Source: Talaromyces rugulosus
Taxonomy: Eukaryota > Ascomycota > Eurotiomycetes > Eurotiales > Trichocomaceae
Length of the DNA stretch: 64,000 bases
Direction: 5' to 3'
Assembly: GCF_013368755.1 (NCBI RefSeq)
Contig: NC_049565.1
Span: forward strand, 1,922,001 to 1,986,000
Of this stretch, positions 11,700-23,794 are shown piece after piece; the first letter of the stretch is position 1; each line of letters opens with the position of its first letter. The notes under the pieces were generated by a model. The model saw nothing but the letters and a program-made list of their open reading frames with translations. It did not search any database and was not told the DNA's origin. A program made the translations under genes and the position numbers.

Positions 11700-14600
11700 C
11701 TATAAAAGTCCTCTTTCGAAAGCTGTTAGATGATGAAAATAACTCACCTCCAAACGCGCCTTGTTCCCAGATTGACTATTGCTGTTGTCGGATGAAAAAA
11801 GCATCCCTGCCAAATCCTCTTTGGATCTTTGGACTTCCATTACACGCTTTGAAAGAGCTATTAGTTATTTTTCTGGTTACAAATGGCTTCATAGTTTTTT
11901 AAATGACTGACCTCTTCAAACGTGTCCTTGACATAAAACCGGACTGTTGTCACTTCCTTCTTTTGGCCCAATCGGTGGATTCGAGCAAGTGCCTGCTCTT
12001 CTACTGTGGGGTTCCTGGGGGGTTTCAAAGTTAGTATATTAGCCGGCTTCAACAGTGGGGACATCTGGATGTTAATTACCAATGGGGCTCCATGAGATAA
12101 GCATACGATGCCTCGGTAAGGGTTAAACTATATATCCGTTTAGGCCAGACTGCAAGAATGATCAATCGATACATATGTATTGCAACTTACCCGACCGCAC
12201 CACACGACAGGGTCAAAAGTAAAACAGAGATAGAAGGGTCTCGCCGAAATCTATCAAGGATGTGATGTCTCTCCTTTTGTGGGACCTTGCCATCATACCG
12301 GAGGAACTGGATCTTAGCTTTTTCAAGGCCCGATTCGACAACGTCCAGGGTCATTCTCCAGGTGGAGAATACCACGCTAGATATATACACATATTAGCAA
12401 TAATGACTCTTTCTCTAGATATTTTAGGTCCAACCTTTTTGTATTAGGCGCCTGGTCCTTTAGTCTCCTTAATAAGGAGGTTACCTTAGAGGGAAGCCCG
12501 TTCGGCAGAACTTTGCGTCGGGGAACAGAGTGTGCTGGCATGAGGATGCTATCCTCTAGAATGTCTCGGTTTAATGAAACTTCAGCAAATATATGAGGGG
12601 GACTATGGCCGCATAGAAAGTCTTTAGTGTGGCCTTCACGTGAATGTTGGACGCAATCTGGACAGACAAATTTCCGGCACTGAAAGAAAAGAGGGTTTGC
12701 CAGGTGGTTGTTTGAATCGCTAAATAGTCGTTCTGTTATGTCAAGCGTTGACTTGCACAGTTGGCAAGCAATAGATGTGATTTCACACTGGAAATTAAAT
12801 GTCTGTTGCGCAACACTAGTCCAATCCGTAGGTTCGGATGGAGTGTTGTATTCCGCTGGCTTGACATCGTATCGGGAATAGTAGTGCATTCCCATATCAC
12901 AAACCATGCGCAGCGCATTGATTTGCTGGATAATGTTGACAAATGTGATGGATGGCAAATGGTCAGCTCCTTCATGCGTTGCAGCTTCTGTAAAATGTGC
13001 AATTGCCTGGCTTTTGGTCTTCTCATACAATGCCCTTTCGTCGGGTGTGAAATTCACCAAACATCGGAGATCTGTTCTTGTGGGGAGGTTAATTGTGGTC
13101 TTGGGTCTTCTGAGAGTAAGGCATCTGGATAATCTTTTAAGCCTCTCCATGGCCTTTTCAGATTCACCGGTTTTCCATAAATGGGTAATATGGGCATCGA
13201 AATGTTTGATATCGCCGTATGGATAAACGTCAAGGACTTTGAAAAGCGCGGCTAGATCTCCAAGTCTATTTTGAATCGGGGTACCTGTCACTGCCCATCG
13301 CGCGGATGCCTGAATGTTGCAAACGGATTTAGCCATTTGTGAACTGCTATTGCGAATGAAGTGTGCTATATGAAGTAAGTACATGGCCAACGCAGGAGGG
13401 AGATATCTAGTCTGGGCTTGCCTTCATCGAGAATCAAGCGCCTCCATCGAGTAGTGAACAAAATCGATTGGTGTGACTGGCTAAAATGCTTCCATTCGGC
13501 AGATATCGTATGGTAAGTGGTCAATATTATGTTTAGTTTCTGCAACTCAACTGCATCTACTAAGCGTGCCTTGCCATGGTGTCGATACCACGCTAGACCA
13601 CCCGGCACGACATGTCTGGGTTGCTAGGATTCAGATACCTAGAAAGTAAACAGAGGTTTAAGATTACTTACTGAGATAGTTGCTCCTCCCAGGTGTCTAG
13701 AACTAAGGGACTTGTTAGAGACAATACCCCCTGGATGAGGAATGTAAACTTACGGGCAGGGGGCACAACAATTAATGTTGCATCATTGCTCTCAAAACTG
13801 TAAGTGCACATATCAAAGGCTCCATTTTTAGTATTTTCTCTTTCCAGATCTGCTGCAACAAGAGAAATCATGGTTAAAGTTTTCCCAAGGCCCATAGGAT
13901 CCGCAATTATGCCCCCGAAGAATTGCTTGGGTTCTTCCCGCTGATGGTCTCCTGAAATCATATTGATAAAGCTAATTCGTCCGAATTTAGTACCGCAAAA
14001 AAGTATTTTGATCGGTTGTCAGAGGGAGGTAGAGATAACATACAATCGGCCCTGGCCAGTCTTCTTCCAGCCCCAGAGGTCTCCACTGCTTGAATCAAAA
14101 GCCCATCCTTGTTCTCGTCGTAACATGAAGCTCATGGCCTGTTTCTGGTGTCTTCAAGATAAGTTAGCGATACTAGCCCATTGTTTCAAGTGTCCATTTG
14201 TGGTTACCTTTCAAGCTGTGCTTGAATTATCGAAGGTTGCGAAGCTTCAGGAAGATCTTCTTGCTGATCCAGAATTTCAAGAAGGTATGATTGATGGGGT
14301 ATGCCCTGCACGTCAAAGACCTCAAGGATGTCGGTTTGCAACTTAAAAGTCATCGGGCATGACCCTATGTCTATCGATGAAAGACGATGGGGATTGCAAT
14401 ATACCACGTTCACATCGCAATTTAAAGGATCCTGTAAATAAATTTCGTGATCTTGGAAGAAGGTTCCTAGTTCTTCACATAGTTCCATCGGCCCGTAGAG
14501 AGTGAAGGAAAGTGAACAAGGAATTAGTTTAGGTAGAATGCTATTAAGACATTGAGCCTCAATGCCTTTTTCATCCCAAGTGCAGGTGGCTTGAATTCGG

Positions 14601-15731
14601 ATGGACGACTCGTCCAGTATTGCCTGCAATAGTTGCGTGTGCTGAGTTGAGACGGTTCCCTTTAGTTCAGCAACGGTATCGCACGTAAAACTGCCAGCTG
14701 TCTCTAAATGTACCGGAAGGGGGGAAGGTAGTAGCTCTTCACCATGTCTGAAAGAAACCTCAAATTCTCCGGTAACACCTGAAAACTGTAGATGTTGATG
14801 GTGAGCACGTCACAATTATTTGGTTTGGGAATATCGATAAACTAACCATACCAAAACAAACAGTATTTATGACAGTTCCCCCAGGATGCGTATGATAATC
14901 TTTATAAATGGAACTTAGAGTTGGAGCTGAAGTCTCTGTTATGGCAGTTTGGAACAGAGATGATACCGACATTTTACTTGGGATTTCCGTCGCAACTGGA
15001 TTGAGAGTCAACATTGACGAGGGCTGGCGCTGGCTGCCAATGGAGTTGCCCACTAAAGGAGGAAGCTCTTTAGGATAGTAGGATTCGTATTGTAGATTGC
15101 AATTTTGAAATTGGCTTGCTGTTCCTTGGGCGACTTCAAGTTGATAGTTTTGATTCACTGTATCTGGCGTGTGGTTCTCGAAACCAGTGGGAAATCCCCC
15201 AAACCTTTCATTTCTTGAAATGTTCTCGAAATGGCTTTGCGGTAATGATGAAGAAAACCCTGTAGGAAGTCCGGTATGAGGTATCTGTGCAATATTCCCG
15301 ACGCCGGCCTGATAAGAATTGAATGGAGTTGGAAAATTCCCTGTCACTTCATTATTTTGGTTGACATCTTCCGCGATGATTCGGTCTGTATAATCCGGCA
15401 CCACGATGGATGTTGGGTTCAGTAGTGACGGGACCGAAGCGTCCAGACGCCGCCGTTTATTGGGAGCCTGAGGTAGACCAGAATCCATGGTCTGACAGAA
15501 ATTACGCGCTGTCTCTACTAGACTTCCGTCAATTTGAGATAAACGGTTATAGAAACTTGCCGCGTCGTTACTAGCCCGTGAAAATATTTGAAGGCACGAG
15601 GGCAAAATACTCGCCCCTTCTACAGGAGGGAAGAAAAAAAAACTCCACGCATTTTCGAAAGAAAATAGCCTGTGTACTCGCCGCAAGGCTGAACACTCCA
15701 CCCCGTCATGCTTCGGGATTGATTGGCTCAT
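11700..15731 (-). CDS. SNF2-family DNA-dependent ATPase, HLTF/Rad5/Rad16-like
   Basis: Eleven exons were deduced: 15731-14847, 14785-14208, 14151-14044, 13971-13754, 13702-13672, 13615-13422, 13365-12435, 12376-12191, 12127-12080, 12014-11912 and 11846-11700. They total 3,429 nt and encode 1,142 residues. The order of parts is a disordered N-terminus with a basic NKRRRLD stretch, the substrate region (HQKQAMSFMLRREQGW), Walker A in ADPMGLGKTLTMISL, the DEAH box (LILDEAHFIRN), motif III (WAVTGTPIQN), a Cys-rich RING-like insert (CQLCK, then CRKFVCPDC) and helicase C (VVFSTWRMTLD, NPTVEEQALARIHRLGQ). The insert between the helicase lobes is typical of the Rad5/Rad16/HLTF branch, which acts in chromatin and DNA-damage tolerance. 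The intron after 13422 begins GCAAGC and splits the DEAH box. Exon 5 is only 31 nt. The last exon is the least certain. It is divergent from the NLR gene, with 234 bp between the starts. Confidence 0.88.
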
Positions 15732-15965
15732 AGTTGCAGGATGATGTATCACAAGGCTATGCTAGAATTTGCCAGCATAGCCTCAAACCTCTTGAATGAT
15801 CGCTTAAATTCCATTCACTGTCAGGCTTCAAATACAACAGTACCCTGGCTATTATCAAATAATTCTTTCATGCCAACTATGTCGACTTAGAAAGCCGTGA
15901 AAGCCATACCACCGAAACGAAACACGCTTCCGCGAACGTTGGCATTCGTCTAACCATTATCGAGT

Positions 15966-18900
15966 ATGCCATTAAAAAGAAGAGATCCCGCCTTGATGGC
16001 TGCTCAACGAATGGTTCGAGAAGCATTTGATGATCTAGAAAAAGCCATATCACCAGCTGACTCGGGAGATTTCGAAACAACTAGTCTGCAGAACGTCCAG
16101 AAAGTGGCACTAGATATCGAGAATGAGCTCGCAGCAAGGCAGTGCTTGCGCAATATGCGTCGTCTTACACCCCTATTCTCTGGATTGGGCTGCGAATAGG
16201 CGAATCCTTGACAAGATTCAAAGTTCTAAGTGAGACCTTCAGTCAAAACACCGAGTTCCAGCAGACCTTTGCAGTATTTTACGTCGATATTCTGCAATTT
16301 CACAAGCAAGCGTACAAGTTTGTTCGGCGAAGCGGTAAGGTAGATCTATTCTCAAGGAAAAATCCCTAATTGCTAATAGTGCAAATACAGGATGGAAAGT
16401 CTTCTTTCTAACTTCCTGGGGTCGGTTTCAACGAAGGTTTGACGGGATTCTTGAAGACTTGGAAAGACACGAGCAGCAGATTGACAAGGAGGCTAATGCC
16501 TATAACATTTCCGAGGCAAGAAACATGAGAAAAGCTTTAGAGGAATGGAGACGAGAAAGCCTTTCTAAAGTCAAGCATAACGAGGAAGAGCAGACCGCTA
16601 GACAACTTGAGGCCATTTCCAGTTGGCTAAAGAAAAACGAGACCGACCAATCACCCATCTTTGACCGGATATCAAATGAAGGATCAAAATATCCGGGAAC
16701 GTGTTCGTGGATTACAACAAATTCAAAGATATCGGCCTGGCTTCGAGGCGACCAGTCGGATGCGCCTCTTATTTGGCTCCAGGGCAAACCCGGAAGTGGA
16801 AAAAGTGTCATTGTTGGACAGTTAGTCAAGTTTTTGAACAATTCTCCCACGTCATTTGTCGTGTCTCACTTTTGCACGTACTCGTACGCATCGTCAACCC
16901 AGTATGATGAGATTCTCAAATCGTTACTTTTTCAACTGCTCAGTGCGAATAGCGATGCGGTTGCGCATATATATGGGGGATATGTGGTTGAAAGGAAATC
17001 AGCTAGCATTCCTCTGCTAGAGAAGCTGCTTCAGACAGCTATAACCGCGCTACTAGAGGATCGTGGTCATCCGCATACGATACACATGCTCATCGATGGG
17101 CTGGACGAGATGGATGCAGAGAAGCAACGCCGTATCATTAAATTGATGAATCAAATACTGAAGGCTCAACCTTTACGTGGCGCAGTCCTCAAGGTTCTTT
17201 TCTCTTCCCGGAGCTCGCAACTTCCGAAAAAGGGATTTCCAAATAAATCGATGGTTTCATTAAGCGACGAAAAGGATAGTCTTGAACAGGCAATCCGAGC
17301 ATATGCCGAACAGAGATTGAAGGCACAAGCTTATCGGCTATCGCAGCTTGGTCTTCAAGACCCTCATTTCACAGAGATCGGACAAAGTATAGCCACTAGA
17401 GCGGATGGTATGTATTTCAACCAAGCACATCTAGGATCGAACTGACCTGATTCCAAGGCATGTTTCTTTGGGCTCGTCTTGTTCTTGATTATCTCTCAAA
17501 CAACATGTTCTATAGCAGTCGAGAAATTTGGGACGCAATCGGGACCCTGCCCCGCAAGTTGGCTGACTTGTATGTTGCTTATTCTATCTCTTAGGTGAAC
17601 CTATCTAAACTTATCTACAGCTATGAGCGGGTGTTGGTGCAAATGATGTCCAATTTTGATAGCCGATCTGTGGATCGAATGAGGAGCATATTCGGATGGA
17701 TAGCATTTGCGAAGCGACCCCTTCGTAAATTCGAGTTAAGGTCGGCACTGTCATTTAGTGCCGGTGATCCGACAGTAGAGGACCCTGTTCCCCTTTACAT
17801 TTTCGATATGGGTGTACCACTTATCGAGGAGCGCCTTGACTCGACCCTCGCGTTTATACATGTTTCTGTCAAAGAGTAGGTTTCTTCCGAAAAATGCGTA
17901 GATATTTCACAGTTCTCATGAGAATCATAGTTATCTACAAATGTCCAACAGCAAGTTGCCCATTGTCCGAGACAAAGCAGTTTACGAACATGGTATTGCA
18001 TCTGTTACTTGTCTTGAGTCCGGGTTGGATGTATTCAACCCAGGCTTCTCAGACCATGACCGCAACACTAGAGTATTGAAAGGCTTACATGGCTTTCATG
18101 TCTATGCCAACGAAAATTGGATTGATTATGTTTTGGATATTCTTACGTCAAGAGACAGGCAACAGGCCCCTGATCTGTTGGCGAAATTGGCAAAGCTTTC
18201 CGATATATTAGCAAGCTTGGGGGTCTCATCTGCCTCTAAAAACACAGAGAACGAACCGACACTCTCAGGGGGCGTTCTTGATTTGATTAAAGAGTATCCA
18301 GTATTGTATAAGAATGCCAAAATGGCATTGCAAGCACGAGATCGGAAGACATTAAGTGGTGTGACGGTCCAAGACGGTGCCTCGCCTGGGTTTTTCTTCT
18401 CATATGATTACCCACTTAGGAATTTAGTCTTGCTAATGCCAACTTATAGACTCTTCGTCGCCTGAATTGCAGCCAATAATGGACCTTGGTGACACCATGA
18501 GGAACTATCAAGCGACTGTCCGATCTCTTCTCGCGCTGCGCGACTTTCCTACCATAACAACAGAGGAGCTAGAGCATTTTCAGCGAGAACATAGCACCAG
18601 CGCCTTTACTTGCCGTTTATCATCCTGTCCTCGAGCCACGGTCGGATTCGAAAACGATGAATTGCGACTGAAACACGAAGCTAGCCATGCACCATGTCTC
18701 AAATGCCCCTTCCCTGACTGTCAATACCCCCCATTTCGTTCGGTACGAGCGTTGAAAAGCCACGAAGCCAACTGCCATGATGCAGGAAATGGCAGAAAGA
18801 GAATACGCAAGACGAATGCTCTAGTCGGCCTACAGCCCGCATTTGATAATAGTGCTGTTTCGACATACGCTGTTTACGCTCCGACTGATGAAAATTGTTT

Positions 18901-19595
18901 TTATGATGACCTGTGGGTGGATGCAATACGGCGGTCGATGGACCAATGAGAATATAAACACTACTTGGGATCCGTATCCATTTCCAGGACCTAGACATTC
19001 CGATCCTGACAATACCATTAACCATTCGACTAACGGCATTAGTCAACAGCCTATTTTATCTACCGTATGGCCAAACCCCCCTTTGTTTGCCGATAATACC
19101 ATTTTACAAGATAAAAGCACGGCCCCAGAAGGCTTTCCCCATTCGTCATATGAAACTCGAGGCAAGAGTTATATGTCCCAGGGGGGCAGGGTTCATGGTT
19201 CTCAGCCTCCGAGGGTGTCTACTGCATCCTCTTCTCACAACGAAGAATTTTGGAAACTCCCTAACCCAAATATCGGGCCACAAAGTGGGTTCTTGATGCC
19301 AAATCCTGCAGAAATGTCTACAGGAAAATTGCCTTCGAATATAGTGGAAGTGATTTCAAACGGGACAGGCCAGTATGCGATTTTGGTAAATGGCATCGAT
19401 CTTGGCGTTTATAAAGACCTGAATGAACTACAGAATTCACTTCAATCACTTCAACTATCAGGTGTCACATTATGGACGTGGCACTGTGCTTTGTGTCGTC
19501 ATATATGTGATAACTGGATGAAATTAGATATACACCTACGCGAAAGTCATGGCCTGAATATACCAAATAAGCAAATTAGTTCTACTAACATATAA
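15966..19595 (+). CDS. DUF7708-NACHT-C2H2 NLR (STAND) protein, apparently frame-disrupted
   Basis: Fungal NLR-type signalling ATPase. The N-terminus (ALDIENELAARQCLRNMRRL) matches the DUF7708 domain of fungal STAND proteins. The NACHT core has Walker A GKPGSGKS and Walker B HMLIDGLDEMD, then GMFLWARLVLDYL. The C-terminal part carries three C2H2-like fingers (SSCPRAT to HEASH, CPFPDC to HEANCH, CALCRHIC to HLRESH). Probable exons are 15966-16334, 16391-17407, 17458-17569, 17621-17875, 17913-18376 and 18450-19595. Near 16190 the DUF7708 frame stops (SGLGCE, stop) and resumes in another frame at RIGESLTRF, with an estimated 40 to 45 residues missing compared with relatives. Near 18922 the frame shifts again in a G-rich TGTGGGTGG run. 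Both breaks lack splice sites, so the gene is probably a recent pseudogene, unless the assembly is wrong. Such proteins act in heterokaryon incompatibility or immunity-like responses. Confidence 0.7.
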
Positions 19596-20427
19596 TTTGC
19601 TGAATGATAATTTATACTAGCTTAGTATATAGAAGTAAAACAGCTATATATTAATATAAACTACGAAATAAATAAATAACGACTCTAAAAATTTTAAAAG
19701 ATACATCAATATAATCATTCAATGTTCAATGTTAGATCTTCTTTTTAGTAATGATTCACGGATGCTAGCTGCATATATATGTGTACGGGTAGCAACCGTC
19801 GAGGCACCGCGATGAGTCAAAAAAAAAGCTTCATCAGACCCCAACTAGACATATAGACATATATCAGCCGTAAAATAAATAAAATATTTCCAGATTGTTC
19901 GAATGCTCTGAGAAAAAAGAGCAAGACACGAGGGGTAGGTCGACACGCTCACGTGCTCGGGCCCTGATTGGCGGAGCGGCGGCGGGCTAGCAACTCCCTC
20001 GCCCGCCCTGCTCCTCCGTCGTCCCTTCGCGATAATCCTTAGCTAGTATTTTGTTGTTGTTGTTGTACCTTGCAAAACTTCTCCTGTCTCAAAGCAAAAT
20101 CCTCTTGGAGACTCGCAAAGAAAAGAAGCATCCGTCACCGCCAGGCTTTCGCTTTCTTTGTCTTGCCTTCCCCCTTTTCAGTCCCTCATTGCAATTTAAT
20201 TCTTTTGCTCCCACACAAACAAAACAACCGCCAGGGCCCTTGGGGCACGCCCTCAACATCATCCCTAACAACGTCTACCTGTCTCTTCCTTTGATCGCCG
20301 TCCATAAGCTACGACGACCGGACTGTTTCTCTCCGCTCCACGAAATACTCGAGTTCGCCGCGGGAGAGAGTGTTCTTCCACCCAGTTCAGCCGTCCCCCG
20401 CATTTTCCAGAATTTGGTACACGCAAG
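19596..20427. other. Intergenic and leader region upstream of importin beta
   Basis: The first 300 bp are AT-rich. At about 19945-20035 the sequence turns GC-rich (CACGTG at 19950-19955), then pyrimidine-rich through 20427, as expected of a promoter and long 5' UTR for the next gene. Short open frames here look like chance. Confidence 0.4.
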
Positions 20428-23400
20428 ATGAACGTTACTCAGGTGTTGGAGGGCACCCTGTCGCCAGGTATGGATAGCATTGTTCCTTTTGATTTTGTTT
20501 CCAGTTCTAACCGACTCTAACTGCGCCAGATGCGACCACGCGTCAAAATGCTGAGCAACAGCTGCTCCACGCCGCTGAAGTGGATTTTGTATGTTCACAA
20601 CCCTTGTCCGTCCAGTATGATATCACTTGGTGCTAATTTTGCTCGTTCTGTGTAGCCCACATACCTCATCACACTCTCCGAGGGCCTCGCGAACGAAGAG
20701 TCACCGAGCTCTATCCGTATTGCTGCCGGCCTCGCTTTGAAAAACTCGCTCACATTCCGAGATGCTGCAAGGCTGCAGGAAGTTCAAGTCCGGTGGGCAC
20801 AACAGGTTCCTCAGCCGACAAAAACCCAAGTGAAGGCGCTTTCTACGCAAACATTGAATGCGAAAGATGTTCGTGCTGGCCACTCCGCCGCACAGGTTAT
20901 CACCGCTATCGCCTCAATCGAGCTTCCTCGCAACGAGTGGCCCGAGTTGATGCCTACCCTGGTTCAGAATGTCGGAAGCGGGTCAGATGCTCTCAAACAG
21001 TCCTCTTTGGCAACATTGGGGTTCATTTGTGAGGAAAAGGATGCTGATATGCGCACTGCCCTCTCGTTACACTCGAACGCCATCCTCACTGCTGTCGTTC
21101 AAGGCGCTCGTCGGGATGAAGCAAATCCCGATGTGCGACACGCCGCCCTTCAAGCTTTGGCAGATGCTACGGATTTCATCGGCAGCAATATGGGCAACGA
21201 GGGCGAACGCAACTACATCATGCAGGTAGTCTGCGAAGCTACTCAAGCGGATGACACACGCATCCAGGCAGGTGCTTTCGGATGCCTTAACCGTATCATG
21301 GCAACCTATTATGATAAAATGCGTTTCTACATGGAAAAGGCCCTCTTTGGTCTCACTATTATGGGTATGAAGCATGATGAGGAAGATGTCGCCAAGCTTG
21401 CCATCGAGTTCTGGTGCACGGTGTGCGAAGAGGAAATTACTATCGAAGACGACAATGCCGGGGTTCGTGATAACATTTTCCCATTCAGTTGTAATATCTA
21501 TAATAACACACTATCTATCTAGGCTACCGATTCGACAATGTTCCGACCATTCTTTAACTTCGCCAGAATCGCCTGCCGTGAAGTAGTACCGGTTCTCCTG
21601 CAACTACTGACCAAACAAGATGAAGACGCTACCGATGACGAATACAATGTCTCTCGTGCTGCCTACCAAGCTTTGCAGCTCTATGCTCAGTGTGTTGAGG
21701 GAGATATTATCCAGCCTGTCCTGACATTTGTCGAACAGAACATCAAAAGTGAGGACTGGCATCACCGTGATGCCGCAGTTGCCTCTTTCGGTGCTATCAT
21801 GGATGGCCCAGATATGGAAGTTCTGGAACCGCTCGTCAAGGGCGCTCTTCCTGTACTCCTTGGTATGATGGAAGATCAATCTCTCATCGTCCGTGATTCC
21901 ACCGCGTTTGCACTTGGCAAAATCTGCGAAGCTTGCCCTACTGGCGTTGATACGAGTGTTCATCTCCAACCTTTGATTACCGCTCTCTTCAACGGGTTGG
22001 CGAGCAGCCCCAAGATTGCTAGCTCCTGCTGCTGGGCACTTATCAGCACTGCTGAAAACTTTTCTTTGCAAGGGGATGCTCAGACAAACCCATTGTCAAA
22101 GTTCTTCCAGGAGAGCGTCAAGAACTTGCTTGCCCTTACTGAGAGGTATGTGTATTAACAAATTGAGAAAGAATCGTCTTGCTAACTTGCATCTCCAGAC
22201 ATGACACTGAAAACCAACTTCGAACTGCTGCGTACGAAGTTCTTAACGCATGGGTCATCACCGCAGCCAACGACAGCCTTCAAATGGTTGCTAGTCTCTC
22301 CGACGTCATTCTCCAGCGCCTTGAACAGACTGTACCTTTCCAGCAACAAGTGGTCAGCGTTGAAGATCGCATTGCTCTCGAAGAGATGCAGTCCAGCTTA
22401 ACCGTTGTGCTTTTGGTGAGTCTCTTCTTCTCTTCTCTTCTCTTTGCTAATTGAACTAGGCTATTATCCAACGTCTCGAAGGAGAGATCAAGCCACAGGC
22501 AGACCGTATCATGCACGTTTTACTCCAAGTTCTGTCGACCTTGCCCCCCAAGTCCAGTGTTCCTGATATCGTTTTCGCTGCTGTGGGTGCCATGGCAAGC
22601 GCTCTTGAAGATGATTTCCTGAAGTACATGGAATCATTCTCGCCTTTCCTCTACAAGGCTCTCGAGAACCACGAAGAGCCTGGTCTTTGCGCCCTTGGAG
22701 TTGGGCTGGTTGGTGACATTACCCGTGCATTGAACGACAAGGTTCAGCCTTTCTGCGACACATTCATGAACCACATGCTTAGCATCCTGGTAAGTGGCAA
22801 ATTTACGCCTATATAAAATTCTCCCATACTAACTTTTTACATAGACTAACAGCGGTCTCCGGGATACGCTCAAGCCGTCCGTGCTTGTTACTTTTGGAGA
22901 TATTGCCCAGGCTATCGGCCCGCAGTTTGAAACTTATCTGTCGGTCGTCGCTCAGGTCCTTCAACAGGCATCCAGTGTCACTCTCGCTAACGATGTTGAC
23001 GCCGACACTGTGCAATACGTCATTTCTCTCCGCGAAGGTATCATGGATGCTTGGGGCGGGATCCTCTTGGCCTACAAGGGGAGCCCTCAAATCGCTACCC
23101 TTCAGCCATATGTGGAACCTATCTTCCAGATGCTACACCTTGTGTCCCAAGAGGCTCAGCGCAGCGAAGGTCTCATGCGCTCAAGCATGGGCGTCCTTGG
23201 GTGAGTTTGTTCGATGTGCAACTTCCATTTTTTTGCTAACCAAGTCGTAGTGACATTGCGGACTCTTTCCCCAACGGCGAGTTTGCTTCTTTCTTCCGCA
23301 ACGATTGGGTAACATCTTTCGTTCGGGAGGTTAGAACGAGCCCTCATTATGGCTCGCGAACGCTCGACACCGCTCGCTGGGCGCGTGAGCAAGTCAAGCG

Positions 23401-23437
23401 ACAGATCGGCCTGGCAACTGCCGCTGCTATGTCATAA
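20428..23437 (+). CDS. KAP95: Importin subunit beta-1 (karyopherin 95)
   Basis: Nuclear import receptor that carries importin-alpha/cargo complexes through the nuclear pore under Ran control. The deduced exons are 20428-20467, 20530-20588, 20656-21462, 21523-22145, 22199-22415, 22460-22789, 22845-23200 and 23251-23437. They sum to 2,619 nt and encode 872 residues, a normal length. The protein begins MNVTQVLEGTLSPD and shows the importin-N region (FPTYLITLSEGLANEE, RIAAGLALKN). HEAT repeats follow throughout, with the well conserved DEDATDDEYNVSRAAYQAL and LVGDITRAL. All junctions keep phase. A long pyrimidine-rich leader lies upstream. There is nothing odd in the gene itself. Confidence 0.95.
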
Positions 23438-23728
23438 GATGCTACTCGAGCGTTAAAAGCATCGCCTGCATCTCGATATTTGCAAGGTAGTCGGCACCTA
23501 CGAAGTTGTCTACAATTCTTGCACCTTTGCCTTGGCAATCACAAATTACTCAAGCGGTTGTCGACAATACCAAAACTCTCTAATTGCAATGACTCCAAGG
23601 AGAAATCTTTGAGATCCTGCCTGCAGTTATGAGTATTCTCCCAAAATTCCCCCTTTCTTCGGAACACTGTCACTATTACTGTCCCAAGCACTGCCTAGCC
23701 CTCCCCCTTTCCCTTTCCCTTTCCCTTT

Positions 23729-23794
23729 CCCAGCTCACTTCCTCCCCATTCCCAGCTCACTTCCTCCCCATTCCCAGCTCACTTCCTCCCCATT
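23729..23794. repeat. Three exact copies of a 22-bp tandem repeat
   Basis: The unit CCCAGCTCACTTCCTCCCCA plus TT occurs at 23729-23750, 23751-23772 and 23773-23794 without mismatch. It is preceded by CCCTTT repeats. It is a minisatellite-like tract in an intergenic position. Confidence 0.9.

Noticed and set aside
20051..20431. Open frame of 126 codons before importin beta
   Set aside because: It overlaps the pyrimidine-rich leader and the importin start codon. The composition follows the leader, and no domain is seen.
23729..23794. Short repeats considered as a CRISPR array
   Set aside because: The copies are directly tandem without spacers, and this is eukaryotic DNA.
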